Source: Qipengyuania gaetbuli
GTDB taxonomy: Bacteria; Pseudomonadota; Alphaproteobacteria; Sphingomonadales; Sphingomonadaceae
Assembly (NCBI RefSeq): GCF_009827315.1
Contig: NZ_WTYF01000004.1
Location: 682,001 to 746,000 of the forward strand
Length of the DNA: 64,000 nt
Direction: 5' to 3'
Shown here: positions 28,435-37,618 of the stretch, piece after piece
How positions within the stretch are numbered: the first letter of the stretch is position 1
Layout: every line of letters starts with the position of its first letter
The notes under the pieces: model-generated
The model's input: only the letters and a program-made list of their open reading frames with translations
Database searches by the model: none
Told to the model about the DNA's origin: nothing
Program-made: the position numbers and the translations under genes

Positions 28435-29220
28435 ATGAGCGATTTCGAAATGATCACGGCGACCCGCGAAGGTCCGGTCCTGACGATCACGCTCAATCGG
28501 CCCGAACGCCTCAACGCCTGCCCCCCGCAGATGGCGGACGAGATCTTCACCGCCCTGCGCGATATCGGCGATGCCCGCGCAGTGCTGATGCGCGGCGAAG
28601 GTCGTGCCTTCTGCTCTGGCGCGGACCTTGCTGCAAATGCCGAAATGTCGGTCAGCGGCGGCGATCGCGCCTTTGCCTCGCTCAGCAAACATTACAATCC
28701 GATGGTGCAGGCACTGGCCAGCCTTCCCGTGCCCGTCGTCTCGATGGTTCAGGGCCCTGCAGCCGGCGTCGGATGCTCGATCGCGCTTGCCGCCGATTTC
28801 GTGCTTGCAGGCAAGAGCGGCTATTTCCTCCAGGCTTTCGTCAACATCGGCCTCGTGCCCGATGGCGGATCGAGCTGGATGCTCCCGCGTCTCATCGGCA
28901 CCGCACAGGCAACGCGCATGATGATGCTGGGCGAGAAGATCCACGGCGAGGAAGCCGAACGCATCGGCCTCATCTACAAGTGCGTGGAAGACGACGCGCT
29001 GGAAAGCGAAGCCCGCGCGCTGGTCGAAAAGCTGGCCAATGGCCCAACGGTGGCACTCGGCCAGATGAAGCGCACGCTGCGCGACGGGCTGCAGGCCGAT
29101 TTCCCAGCCACGCTGGCGGCAGAGGCCAATGCCCAGCGTATCGCGGGCAGCACGCAGGATGCGGTCGAAGGTGCGATGGCATTCCTCCAGAAGCGCAAGG
29201 CCGCATTCAAGGGCGCCTAA
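28435..29220 (+). CDS. Enoyl-CoA hydratase/isomerase family protein
   Basis: A 261-residue crotonase-fold protein: LTITLNRPERLNA near the N-terminus, the oxyanion-hole segments RAFCSGADL and GPAAGVGCSIALAADFV, and the region around NIGLVPDGGSSWMLPRLIG. The usual substrates are 2-enoyl-CoAs in fatty-acid or amino-acid breakdown; specificity is not assignable. The ATG at 28435 follows GGACTGGAGTG. Lies between the thiolase-like gene and moeA on the same strand. Confidence 0.92.
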   Translation: MSDFEMITATREGPVLTITLNRPERLNACPPQMADEIFTALRDIGDARAVLMRGEGRAFCSGADLAANAEMSVSGGDRAFASLSKHYNPMVQALASLPVPVVSMVQGPAAGVGCSIALAADFVLAGKSGYFLQAFVNIGLVPDGGSSWMLPRLIGTAQATRMMMLGEKIHGEEAERIGLIYKCVEDDALESEARALVEKLANGPTVALGQMKRTLRDGLQADFPATLAAEANAQRIAGSTQDAVEGAMAFLQKRKAAFKGA

Positions 29221-29270
29221 GGCAAAAGCCGCTCTGGCCAAGCAATGGCCGGCAGCCCTAGAAGGCATCC

Positions 29271-30455
29271 ATGACCAGCTTCGACGAGGCGCTCGCGCTG
29301 CTTGTGGGCGCTGTTCGCCCCTTACCCGCCGAAAGCGTGCCGCTCGAACAAGCCGCAGGGCGCTTCCTCGCGGCCCCGCTCCATGCGCGCTCTGACGCCC
29401 CTTCCCGCGCCGTGTCGGCAATGGACGGCTATGCCGTGACCCTGGAGAATGTGGAGCCGGACCGGTGGATGAGCTTGGCCGGAGAGAGCCGACCCGGCCT
29501 GCCTGACCCCGGCACCCTCGAACCGGGCACTGCCATGCGGATATTCACCGGCGCTCCGCTACCTGCGGGCGCAGATTGCGTGATCATGCAGGAATATGCG
29601 GAGCGCGAAGGCGGACAGGTCCGCTTCCGCAGCGGCTTCGGTCCGGCGCGGCATGTCCGGACTGCCGGCAGCGATTTTCGCGCAGGCGACCTGCTTCTGG
29701 CGGCCGGGACAAGTCTGGCACCCCGCGCAATGGTTGCGGCGGCGTCTGCCGACCGGGACACGGTAGAGGTTTCAACCACGCCCAAGATCGCGATTATCGC
29801 GACAGGCGAAGAATTGGCGGCCCCCGGGACTGCGCATTTGAAGGCGGGTGCAATCTCCGAATCCGCGAGCTACGGCGTAGCGGCAATGTGCGAGGCGATG
29901 GGTTGTGAAGTGGTCCTGCGCGCGAGAGGCGCCGACCGGCTCGAATTGCTGGAAGAGGTGGCCGCCAAGGCCTTGGAAGCCGCCGATTGCGTGGTCGTGA
30001 CCGGCGGCGCATCTGTGGGCGATCACGACCTCGCCAAGCCTATGTTCGGCAAGGCAGGCCTGGACCTTGTCTTCGCAGGTGTCGCCATCAAGCCCGGTAA
30101 GCCGGTGTGGTTCGGAAGAGCCAATGGCCGCCTTGTGATGGGCCTGCCGGGCAATCCGACATCCGCCATGGTCACCGCGCGCCTGTTGCTGCGCCCGCTG
30201 CTGGCAGCGATGCAGGGCGGAATTCCGGCAGCAGAGTTGCGCTTCGTTTCAATGCCATTGGCTGCGTCCCTGCCGCACGCCGGCGACCGCGAGACATTCG
30301 TCAGGGCAACGGCCACGTTGGAGGGGTTGGTACCGGTAGGAAACCAGGAAAGCGGGGCGCAGGCACCGCTCGCAGCAGCCGACTGGCTGATCAGGCGTCC
30401 TGCCGGATCACCTGTCTGCAACAAGGGGGCCCTCGTCGAGGCTCTCCCCTTCTGA
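29271..30455 (+). CDS. moeA: Molybdopterin molybdotransferase
   Basis: Inserts molybdate into adenylylated molybdopterin to make active cofactor. The 394 residues show domain I with RFLAAPLHARSDAPSRAVSAMDGYAV, FTGAPLPAGADCVIMQE, the MogA-like domain with IIATGEELAAPG and VVTGGASVGDHD, KPGKPVWFG and GLPGNPTSA. It would serve the molybdenum enzyme SoeA, and mobA is also in this window. Followed by a strong bidirectional terminator. Confidence 0.96.
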   Translation: MTSFDEALALLVGAVRPLPAESVPLEQAAGRFLAAPLHARSDAPSRAVSAMDGYAVTLENVEPDRWMSLAGESRPGLPDPGTLEPGTAMRIFTGAPLPAGADCVIMQEYAEREGGQVRFRSGFGPARHVRTAGSDFRAGDLLLAAGTSLAPRAMVAAASADRDTVEVSTTPKIAIIATGEELAAPGTAHLKAGAISESASYGVAAMCEAMGCEVVLRARGADRLELLEEVAAKALEAADCVVVTGGASVGDHDLAKPMFGKAGLDLVFAGVAIKPGKPVWFGRANGRLVMGLPGNPTSAMVTARLLLRPLLAAMQGGIPAAELRFVSMPLAASLPHAGDRETFVRATATLEGLVPVGNQESGAQAPLAAADWLIRRPAGSPVCNKGALVEALPF

Positions 30456-30465
30456 AATGCGAAGC

Positions 30466-30511
30466 GCAGCCGCGCCGCGGGAACTCGGTGTTCCTCCCGC
30501 GGCGCGGCTGC
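30466..30511. terminator. Strong 17-bp hairpin between convergent moeA and ompW
   Basis: A perfect 17-pair stem: 30466-30482 (starts GCAGCCGCG) with 30495-30511 (ends GCGGCTGC), 12-base loop. It lies between two convergent stops. U-runs are weak on both sides (CCTTTATG on plus), so it may work as a bidirectional barrier or mRNA-end stabiliser as much as a classical terminator. Confidence 0.75.
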
Positions 30512-30524
30512 ACCTTTATGCCGG

Positions 30525-31193
30525 TCAGAACCGGTAGCTGACGCCGGCGCTGAGCACCCAGGGGTCGAGCTTGTGCTTGGTCTGGATGGCCAGCGTGTCA
30601 CCGACGTACCACTGCGCGGTGGTGTCGACGAAATAGCGCTTGGCATCGAAAGTCAGGCCAAGGCCCTTGTCGTTGAGATCGACATCGAAGCCGGCCTGCA
30701 GTGCGACGCCGAATTCGTCCGACAGGTCGGTGTCGGTCACACCCAGCGGCAGGGTAGCCGCGCCGGGATCTTCGCCGACCCACAGGAAGTAGGTCGGGCC
30801 TGCGCCGACATAGGGGCGCACCGCGCCGAGGTCGAAGTGGTACTTCGCGGTGAAGGTTGCAGGGATCACCTTGGCGTTCGACACCAGTTCTGCGCCCGGG
30901 AGGCCCGACACGGCATCGACGTCATGCTGCGTCATGCAGCAAATCGTCTCGACCGAGAAATTGTCGCTGAAGTAATATTCGATAGCCAGCGTCGGCACGA
31001 AGTTGTCGTTGGCCTTGGTCTGCGTATCGGCAGGCAGGCCGACGATGTCGGTGTCCACACGCGTGATTTCCCCGTCGGGGCTGACCAGCGTGCCCAGAAG
31101 CTTGACCTGCAGGTCGCCGGCTTCGGCAGATGCGGTGGCCGGGAAAGCTGCGATTGCCAGCGTGGCGAAGCTCAGCGCGAACTTGTTCTTCAT
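30525..31193 (-). CDS. ompW: OmpW-family outer membrane protein
   Basis: An outer-membrane eight-stranded beta-barrel of the OmpW family, a small-molecule channel. 222 residues with a signal peptide ending ATASA, alternating beta-strand composition, VRPYVGAGPTYFLWVGEDPG typical of the family, and the C-terminal aromatic residue (VSYRF) needed for barrel insertion. Start taken at the ATG at 31193; the longer ORF upstream lacks a signal. A FNR-type box lies about 95 bases before the start, shared with the divergent regulator; OmpW is FNR-controlled in other bacteria. Confidence 0.9.
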   Translation of the reverse strand: MKNKFALSFATLAIAAFPATASAEAGDLQVKLLGTLVSPDGEITRVDTDIVGLPADTQTKANDNFVPTLAIEYYFSDNFSVETICCMTQHDVDAVSGLPGAELVSNAKVIPATFTAKYHFDLGAVRPYVGAGPTYFLWVGEDPGAATLPLGVTDTDLSDEFGVALQAGFDVDLNDKGLGLTFDAKRYFVDTTAQWYVGDTLAIQTKHKLDPWVLSAGVSYRF

Positions 31194-31286
31194 GATTTCC
31201 GTCCTGGCGCTGCAGTGGCCGTCCTTTACGGCCGAGGTTGTTACAGCGCTCGCCAGTCCCAATGCCTTTGGCGCAAGGCCCTGACC

Positions 31287-31300
31287 TTGATTTAGGTCAA
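31287..31300. promoter_or_regulatory. FNR/FixK-type box between ompW and the Crp/Fnr gene
   Basis: TTGAT-TTAG-GTCAA matches the FNR/FixK consensus TTGAT-N4-ATCAA at 9 of 10 positions. It sits 34 bases before the regulator's ATG and about 95 bases before ompW, so it could mediate autoregulation and ompW control. Confidence 0.7.
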
Positions 31301-31334
31301 TGCCGCCAAAGGTTTTGTGCGGCATCGCCGCGCA

Positions 31335-32036
31335 ATGATGACCTTCGCCGAGCAATTCGACCGGTTTGCGCAGCTGCACCTGCCGGCACATCTTGGCGAT
31401 GACGCCATCCTGCGTTTTCGCTCGCTGGCGCGCCCCGTCGACGCAGCGCGCGACGTTGCTCTCGGCCTCGACGAGGGGAGCGACCATCTCGTGTTCGTGT
31501 CATCGGGCGCGATAAAGCTGGTCGCCCATGCCTCTGCCGGCCGCAACCAGGTGGTCGCATTCCATTTCCCCGACGAACTGGTCGTCGTCCCGGCTCGCGC
31601 CGAGCATTCCTATACGCTGAGCACGCTGCGCAAGAGCGACCTCCTGGTGTTCGATTACGCCAGCTTCGCCGACCTTGCCCGCGGCGATCCTGCCGTATTG
31701 CGCAGCCTGCTCGACACGGCGCGCAGTTCGCTTTCGCGTTCGCGCGAAAAGTCGCTCACGCTCGGCCGCAAGACCGCCACCGAAAGGCTCGCCAGCTTCC
31801 TGGTGGGCATGGCGCACCGCATCGGCGTGGAACGCGAAGGCCTCACCTTCATCGACCTGCCGATGTCGCGGCGGGACATCGCCGACAGCCTCGGTCTGAC
31901 CATCGAGACGGTAAGCCGCCAGTTCACCATCCTGCGTGACCTCGGGATCGTCCGCACGGTCGGCAAGTCGGGGGTGCAACTGGTCGACCTGCGCGCCCTC
32001 GAGGCGCGGGCCGGATACCTGACCGAGGCCGCGTGA
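31335..32036 (+). CDS. Crp/Fnr-family regulator, FixK-like, cysteine-free
   Basis: A 233-residue Crp/Fnr protein: an N-terminal cyclic-nucleotide-binding-type beta-roll (about residues 20-120), a dimer helix, and a C-terminal HTH with recognition helix ETVSRQFTIL, whose E-SR pattern predicts binding to TTGAT half-sites. The whole protein has no cysteine, so it cannot hold the FNR 4Fe-4S cluster; FixK-type proteins also sense nothing by themselves. The start could be either of two adjacent ATGs (31335, 31338). It is directly upstream of the cco operon, which carries a matching box. Inferred role: activator of microaerobic genes. Confidence 0.9.
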   Translation: MMTFAEQFDRFAQLHLPAHLGDDAILRFRSLARPVDAARDVALGLDEGSDHLVFVSSGAIKLVAHASAGRNQVVAFHFPDELVVVPARAEHSYTLSTLRKSDLLVFDYASFADLARGDPAVLRSLLDTARSSLSRSREKSLTLGRKTATERLASFLVGMAHRIGVEREGLTFIDLPMSRRDIADSLGLTIETVSRQFTILRDLGIVRTVGKSGVQLVDLRALEARAGYLTEAA

Positions 32037-32051
32037 AATTTTTGATCAAAA

Positions 32052-32065
32052 TTGCGCTGGATCAA
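32052..32065 (+). promoter_or_regulatory. FNR/FixK-type box upstream of ccoN
   Basis: TTGCG-CTGG-ATCAA: the second half-site is perfect, the first matches at 3 of 5 positions. A further TTTGATCAAA lies 10 bases upstream. Located 53 bases before the ccoN ATG, a suitable place for activation by the adjacent FixK-like regulator. Confidence 0.65.
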
Positions 32066-32117
32066 AGTTTGCCCGCCAGCGGGTGGCTAGCAGCAGTGCC
32101 GGACAACGGAGATTTCA

Positions 32118-33785
32118 ATGCAAGCTGAATCTGCTCTCGGGCGCGTGGCACTGTGGTTTGTCATCGCCCTGCTGGCACTGGCGGCGATGCTATCAGCCAA
32201 GGATGGCGGTTTCGCCGCGCATGCGCTGATCGTCGCGGTGACGGCCTTCGCCCTCGTCCTGGTCAGCGCCGCAAGGTTCGATCCCACGACATCGCTCAAC
32301 AGCTTCTTCCGCATCCCGCCGGGGGAAAGCCAGTATGACGACGATCCGGTCCGCTGGGGCGTGCTGGCGACGATGTTCTGGGGCCTGGCAGGCTTCGTGG
32401 CAGGGCTCTATATCGCCCTGCAGCTTGCGTTTCCGCAGCTCAATTTCGAGCCATACCTCAATTTCGGCCGTCTGCGCCCGCTGCACACCAGCGCGGTGAT
32501 CTTCGCGTTTGGCGGCAACGCGCTGCTCGCGACCAGCTTCTACGTCGTCCAGCGCACCTGCCGCGCCAAGCTGGCCTTCCCCTCGCTCGCGCGCTTCGTG
32601 TTCTGGGGCTACCAGATGTTCATCGTGCTGGCGGCGACCGGCTATCTCCTCGGTGTTACCCAGTCCAAGGAATACGCCGAGCCCGAATGGTACGTCGACC
32701 TGTGGCTGACCATCGTCTGGGTCGCCTATCTCATCGTCTTCGTCGCCACGATCGTGAAGCGCAAGGAACCCCACATCTACGTGGCCAACTGGTTCTTCCT
32801 CGCCTTCATCATCACCGTGGCAATGCTGCACGTGGTCAACAACCTCGCCATCCCCGTCAGCCTGACGGGTTCGCGCAGCTACCAGGTCTTCGCCGGGGTT
32901 CAGGATGCGCTGACCCAGTGGTGGTACGGCCATAACGCGGTCGGCTTCTTCCTGACTGCCGGCTTCCTGGCGATGATGTACTACTTCGTCCCCAAGCAGG
33001 CCGAACGCCCGGTCTATTCCTACCGCCTGTCGATCATCCACTTCTGGTCGCTGATCTTCCTCTACATCTGGGCGGGTCCGCACCACCTCCACTATACCGC
33101 GCTGCCCGACTGGGCGCAGACGCTGGGCATGGTGTTCTCGGTGATGCTGTGGATGCCCAGCTGGGGCGGCATGATCAACGGCCTGATGACGCTGAACGGC
33201 GCCTGGGACAAGATCCGCACCGACCCGATCATCCGCATGATGGTCATGGCGCTCGCCTTCTACGGGATGAGCACCTTCGAAGGCCCGATGATGTCGATCA
33301 AGGCCGTGAACAGCCTGTCGCACTACACCGACTGGACCATCGGCCACGTCCATTCCGGCGCACTTGGCTGGAACGGCATGATCACCTTCGCCTGCGTCTA
33401 CTACCTCGTGCCGCGCCTGTGGAAGCGCAAGCGGATGTATTCGCTGCGCATGATCAACTGGCACTTCTGGCTCGCGACGCTGGGGATCGTCTTCTACGCC
33501 GCCAGCATGTGGGTGGCAGGCGTCACCCAGGGCCTGATGTGGCGTGAATACGGTGCCGACGGCTACCTCGTGAACAGCTTTGCCGACACCGTCGCAGCGC
33601 TGCACCCGATGTACCTGCTGCGCGCCTTCGGCGGCCTGCTCTACCTGTCGGGTTACGTCATCATGATCTGGAACGTGTGGCAGACCCTCGCCGGTCGTGT
33701 CCGCGAGGAAGCTCCGATGACCGAGACCCCGCACGACGAGAACGCCGACCGTCCCCTTCCCCCTGCCGCCGTACCGGCCGAGTGA
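32118..33785 (+). CDS. ccoN: cbb3-type cytochrome c oxidase subunit I
   Basis: Catalytic subunit of the high-affinity heme-copper oxidase; reduces O2 at the low-spin/high-spin heme b and CuB centre in the inner membrane. 555 residues with about 12-14 transmembrane segments. Seen: [14 protein letters not shown] with the heme b ligand His, [13 protein letters not shown] with the CuB His, the [15 protein letters not shown] double His, and the [12 protein letters not shown] heme-ligand region. First gene of ccoNOQP-GHIS. An FNR/FixK box precedes it. Confidence 0.97.
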   Translation: MQAESALGRVALWFVIALLALAAMLSAKDGGFAAHALIVAVTAFALVLVSAARFDPTTSLNSFFRIPPGESQYDDDPVRWGVLATMFWGLAGFVAGLYIALQLAFPQLNFEPYLNFGRLRPLHTSAVIFAFGGNALLATSFYVVQRTCRAKLAFPSLARFVFWGYQMFIVLAATGYLLGVTQSKEYAEPEWYVDLWLTIVWVAYLIVFVATIVKRKEPHIYVANWFFLAFIITVAMLHVVNNLAIPVSLTGSRSYQVFAGVQDALTQWWYGHNAVGFFLTAGFLAMMYYFVPKQAERPVYSYRLSIIHFWSLIFLYIWAGPHHLHYTALPDWAQTLGMVFSVMLWMPSWGGMINGLMTLNGAWDKIRTDPIIRMMVMALAFYGMSTFEGPMMSIKAVNSLSHYTDWTIGHVHSGALGWNGMITFACVYYLVPRLWKRKRMYSLRMINWHFWLATLGIVFYAASMWVAGVTQGLMWREYGADGYLVNSFADTVAALHPMYLLRAFGGLLYLSGYVIMIWNVWQTLAGRVREEAPMTETPHDENADRPLPPAAVPAE

Positions 33786-33793
33786 GAACGAGC

Positions 33794-34558
33794 ATGACCG
33801 ACCAAGTCGTCAAAGAAACCGTCAAGGGCCACAAGCGGCTCGAACGCAACGTCACCCTGATGGCGGTCGCGACCTTCCTCACCGTCACCATCGGCGGCAT
33901 CGTGGAAATCGCCCCGCTGTTCTGGATCGACAACACGATCGAGAAGGTGGACGGGATGCGTCCCTACACACCGCTCGAACTCGCCGGCCGCGACATCTAC
34001 ATCCGCGAAGGCTGCTATACTTGTCATAGCCAGATGATCCGTCCCTTCAAGGACGAGGTCGAACGCTATGGCCACTACAGCCTCGCGGCAGAGAGCATGT
34101 ACGACCACCCGTTCCAGTGGGGCTCCAAGCGGACCGGGCCGGACCTTGCCCGCGTCGGTGGCCGCTATTCGGACGAATGGCACGTGCAGCATCTCAAGAA
34201 TCCGCAGGATGTCGTGCCTGAAAGCGTGATGCCGCAGTACGGCTTCCTGGCGGAGGCCGACCTGTCGATCGCCGATCCGGCCGCGAACCTCACGGCGCTA
34301 CGCCGGGTGGGCGTGCCCTATTCGGACGAGCAGATCGAGAAGGCCGAAGCCGACCTCAAGCTGCAGGCTGACCCTGCCGGCAATGCGGCGGACCTCGCTG
34401 CCCGCTATCCCAAGTCGCAGGTGCGCGATTACGACGGCAATCCGGCTCGCCTGACCGAGATGGATGCGCTGGTCGCCTACCTCCAGATGCTGGGCACGCT
34501 GGTCGATGTCGACAGCGCCGCCGCGCAGGAGGAACTCGCCACCGAGAAGGGGCGCTGA
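33794..34558 (+). CDS. ccoO: cbb3 oxidase subunit II, monoheme cytochrome c
   Basis: Membrane-anchored cytochrome c that passes electrons from CcoP towards CcoN. 254 residues: one N-terminal transmembrane helix (about residues 20-38), then the heme c site CYTCH at about residues 74-78 ([17 protein letters not shown]) and the distal Met region [10 protein letters not shown]. Starts 9 bases after ccoN and ends 2 bases before ccoQ. Confidence 0.96.
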   Translation: MTDQVVKETVKGHKRLERNVTLMAVATFLTVTIGGIVEIAPLFWIDNTIEKVDGMRPYTPLELAGRDIYIREGCYTCHSQMIRPFKDEVERYGHYSLAAESMYDHPFQWGSKRTGPDLARVGGRYSDEWHVQHLKNPQDVVPESVMPQYGFLAEADLSIADPAANLTALRRVGVPYSDEQIEKAEADLKLQADPAGNAADLAARYPKSQVRDYDGNPARLTEMDALVAYLQMLGTLVDVDSAAAQEELATEKGR

Positions 34559-34560
34559 GG

Positions 34561-34719
34561 ATGTACGAAACCCTGCGCCACTTCGCCGACAGCTATGGCC
34601 TTGCAGCCATGATGGTCGCCTTCCTCGCGCTCTGCGCCTGGCCGTTCCGTCCCGGAGCACACCAGCACAACCAGAACGCCGCCAATTCGATTTTCAAGGA
34701 CATGCCCGATGGCGAATGA
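34561..34719 (+). CDS. ccoQ: cbb3 oxidase subunit CcoQ (52 aa)
   Basis: Small subunit that stabilises the cbb3 complex. 52 residues, MYETLRHFADSYGL followed by a single hydrophobic span with FLALCAWPFRPG, then a hydrophilic tail. The fold and position between ccoO and ccoP identify it. It overlaps the ccoP start by 11 bases, so its last codons are read in two frames. Confidence 0.92.
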   Translation: MYETLRHFADSYGLAAMMVAFLALCAWPFRPGAHQHNQNAANSIFKDMPDGE

Positions 34720-35626
34720 CGACAAGCGCATCGACCAGCCGACCGGGACCGAATTCGTCGGTCACGAATGGGACGGTATCGAGGAACTGAACACACCGCT
34801 ACCGCGCTGGTGGCTGTGGACCTTCTACCTGACGGTCTTCTGGGGCCTTGCCTACACGGTCGCCTATCCTGCCTGGCCGATGATCTCGGGCGCGACGCAG
34901 GGCATGCTCGGCTGGACCAGCCGCGGCCAGCTGGCGAACGAGATGGATCTCGCCGACCAGGCCCGCATGAGCGTGAACGAGCGGATCGCCGCTCTGGACG
35001 TGGAGAAACTGGCGGCCGATCCCGAACTGATGGAACAGGCCATCGCGGGCGGTGCCGCGGCATTCCGCGTGAACTGTTCGCAGTGCCACGGATCGGGCGC
35101 TGCGGGTTATCAGGACCTCGGCTATCCCAACCTCAACGACGACGACTGGCTGTGGGGTGGCTCGATGAGCGAGATCGAATACACGATCACGCACGGCATC
35201 CGCCAGCCGGGTGAAGATCGCCGTCAAGGCGTGATGCCCCCGTTCGAGGGCGCGTTCGACAATGCCCAGATGGCTGCGCTTGTCTCGCACGTGCGGTCGC
35301 TCAGCGGTCTGGAACAGCCCAATGCCGCTGGCGCTGTCACTTACGCGGACAATTGCGCCGCTTGCCACGGCACCGCAGGCGAGGGGAACCGCGAACTGGG
35401 CGCGCCGCGCCTCGACGACGCCATCTGGCTGCGCGGCAGCAGTGCTGCAGCCATCCGGGCGCAGATCGTGAACCCCAAGATGGGCGCAATGCCTGCATGG
35501 GCCGATCGGCTGGATCCGGTGACCATCAAGATGCTGACGGCATTCGTCCATTCGCGCGGGGGAGGCGAGGACTTCGTGGAGGCTCCGGTCGCAGAACCGG
35601 TCGCCGAAGCCGATGCCGCAGAATGA
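34709..35626 (+). CDS. ccoP: cbb3 oxidase subunit III, diheme cytochrome c
   Basis: Accepts electrons from soluble cytochrome c or the bc1 complex. 305 residues: an N-terminal transmembrane region with PLPRWWLWTFYLTVFWGLAY (about residues 30-55), then two cytochrome c domains with heme sites CSQCH (about 123-127) and CAACH (about 216-220). It starts inside ccoQ and its end overlaps ccoG by 14 bases. Confidence 0.97.
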   Translation: MANDDKRIDQPTGTEFVGHEWDGIEELNTPLPRWWLWTFYLTVFWGLAYTVAYPAWPMISGATQGMLGWTSRGQLANEMDLADQARMSVNERIAALDVEKLAADPELMEQAIAGGAAAFRVNCSQCHGSGAAGYQDLGYPNLNDDDWLWGGSMSEIEYTITHGIRQPGEDRRQGVMPPFEGAFDNAQMAALVSHVRSLSGLEQPNAAGAVTYADNCAACHGTAGEGNRELGAPRLDDAIWLRGSSAAAIRAQIVNPKMGAMPAWADRLDPVTIKMLTAFVHSRGGGEDFVEAPVAEPVAEADAAE

Positions 35627-37172
35627 CGATCCGCGGCAGGTAATCGAAGACGGGGTCGTCAAGACCAACGACCCCGTCTCGAGTGCCGTTGCCAGCCCTG
35701 AAGCCGCTACGCGGCGGCACGAGCCGCAACAGCCGCCGCGCCAGGACCTGCCCGAAAAGCTCTACGAAGCGCGCAAGGCGGTTCACAACAAGCGCATCGA
35801 CGGCCCGTTCCGCCGTTTCAAGTGGCTGGTCATGGTGGTCACTCTGGCGATCTATTACGGCACGCCGTGGATCCGCTGGGACCGTGGCCCCTACGCGCCG
35901 GACCAGGCGGTACTGGTCGATCTCGCCAACCGCCGCTTCTACATGTTCGGCATCGAGATCTGGCCGCATGAATTCTACTTCGTCGCCGGCCTGCTGATCA
36001 TGGCGGGCATCGGCCTGTTTCTCGTCACCAGCGCGGTCGGCCGCGCGTGGTGCGGCTACGCCTGTCCCCAGACCGTCTGGACCGACGTGTTCCAGCACGT
36101 CGACCGCTTCGTCGACGGCGACCGCAATGCGCGCATGCGCCTCGATGCGGCGCCGTGGACGTGGAGCAAGGTCATGCGCCGTGCCTTCAAGTGGTCGATC
36201 TACCTCTTCATCGGGTTCTGGACCGGCGGCGCGTGGATCATGTATTTCGCCGATGCACCCACGCTGGTGCATGATTTCTGGCGCGGAGAGGCTGCGCCGG
36301 TCGCCTACATCACGGTTGCCGTCCTGACGCTGACCACGGTCACGCTGGGCGGGTTCATGCGCGAACAGGTGTGCATCTACATGTGCCCCTGGCCGCGCAT
36401 ACAGACCGCGATGATGGACGAAAAATCGCTGCTGGTGACCTACAAGGACTGGCGCGGCGAACCGCGAGGCAGCGTCAAGAAGGCCGCCAAGAACCCCGGC
36501 CAGTTCGGTGACTGCATCGACTGCACCCAATGCGTGCAGGTCTGCCCGACCGGCATCGACATCCGCGAAGGACCGCAGATCGGCTGCATCACCTGCGCAT
36601 TGTGCATCGATGCCTGCGACCGGGTGATGAAGGACATCGGTCGCCCGCGCGGCCTGATCGACTACGCGACGCTGGAGGACTGCGAGCGCGAGGCGGCAGG
36701 CGGAACCCCGCGCCCGCCGTGGAAGGCGCTGCTGCGTCCGCGCACGCTGGTCTATCTCGGCATCTGGTCGGCGATCGGTTTTGCCCTGCTTTTCGCGCTC
36801 GGCACGCGGTCGCATCTCGATCTCACCATTTCGCCCGACCGCAATCCGCCCTTCATGCTGATGAGCGACGGTTCCATCCGCAATTCCTACACGCTCAAGC
36901 TGCGCAACATGACCACCAGCCCGCGCGAGATGACCGTGGCGATGGAGGGGCTGGAAGGCGGCCGTTTCTGGACCGACCGTATCAGCCAGGATGCGGCGGC
37001 GCGCAGCCAGGCCTTCACCGTCCCGGCGGACGAGACGCGGACCGTCAGGGCCTATGTCGTGGCACCTGCGGGCAGCGGCCAGCAGGACTTCACCTTCACG
37101 CTGGCGACCGACGACCAGCAACCCGAAACCGCCAGCGGCACAACCCGCTTCAGCGCACCGGAGAGCGAATGA
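35613..37172 (+). CDS. ccoG: cbb3 oxidase assembly protein CcoG (FixG)
   Basis: Membrane polyferredoxin needed for cbb3 copper-centre assembly; related CcoG proteins reduce Cu(II). 519 residues with about five transmembrane segments, WCGYACPQTVW and CMYMCPW-type cysteines (EQVCIYMCPWPRIQ), the ferredoxin region CIDCTQCVQVCPTGID and CITCALCIDACD, and a C-terminal Ig-like domain after about residue 400. Starts inside ccoP; its stop overlaps the ccoH start as ATGA. Confidence 0.95.
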   Translation: MPQNDDPRQVIEDGVVKTNDPVSSAVASPEAATRRHEPQQPPRQDLPEKLYEARKAVHNKRIDGPFRRFKWLVMVVTLAIYYGTPWIRWDRGPYAPDQAVLVDLANRRFYMFGIEIWPHEFYFVAGLLIMAGIGLFLVTSAVGRAWCGYACPQTVWTDVFQHVDRFVDGDRNARMRLDAAPWTWSKVMRRAFKWSIYLFIGFWTGGAWIMYFADAPTLVHDFWRGEAAPVAYITVAVLTLTTVTLGGFMREQVCIYMCPWPRIQTAMMDEKSLLVTYKDWRGEPRGSVKKAAKNPGQFGDCIDCTQCVQVCPTGIDIREGPQIGCITCALCIDACDRVMKDIGRPRGLIDYATLEDCEREAAGGTPRPPWKALLRPRTLVYLGIWSAIGFALLFALGTRSHLDLTISPDRNPPFMLMSDGSIRNSYTLKLRNMTTSPREMTVAMEGLEGGRFWTDRISQDAAARSQAFTVPADETRTVRAYVVAPAGSGQQDFTFTLATDDQQPETASGTTRFSAPESE

Positions 37173-37618
37173 TGACCAAGCGTTTCACGGGCTGGCACAT
37201 GACCGGCATCCTCGTCGGAGGCTTCGGCGTGGTGGTCGCTGTCAATTTCATGATGGCCGGCCTTGCCGTGAACAGCTTCGGCGGGGTCGTGGTCGAAAAT
37301 TCCTACGTCGCCAGCCAAAAGTTCAACGGCTGGCTGGCCGCAGCGGAAGAGGCCAACGAACTCGGCTGGTCGGCCCGTGTGGCGCGCAATGGGGCAGGCC
37401 ATCTGGAAGTCCAGACCGAGGGCACGCCCGAAGGCACGCTGGCGATTGCCGAACTGCGTCACCCGCTCGGCCGGGCAGAACCGCTGCGCTGGCAACTCGA
37501 AGCGGCAGATGACGGCCGCTTCGTCAGCACCGCGCCGCTGCCGGAAGGACGCTGGCTGGTCCGCCTGACCCTTGCCGAAGGCGAACAAGAATATCGCATC
37601 GAGCGCCCCGTGGGATGA
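37169..37618 (+). CDS. ccoH: cbb3 assembly protein CcoH (FixH)
   Basis: A 149-residue FixH-family protein needed for oxidase maturation: short cytoplasmic start, one transmembrane helix (about residues 11-31, MTGILVGGFGVVVAVNFMMA), then a periplasmic domain with VENSYVASQKFNGW, the family signature. It overlaps ccoG by 4 bases (ATGA) and ccoI by 4 bases. Confidence 0.93.
   Translation: MMTKRFTGWHMTGILVGGFGVVVAVNFMMAGLAVNSFGGVVVENSYVASQKFNGWLAAAEEANELGWSARVARNGAGHLEVQTEGTPEGTLAIAELRHPLGRAEPLRWQLEAADDGRFVSTAPLPEGRWLVRLTLAEGEQEYRIERPVG

Noticed and set aside
32193..33734. 513-codon minus-strand ORF
   Set aside because: Shadow of ccoN, Arg/Asp/His-rich and without domains.
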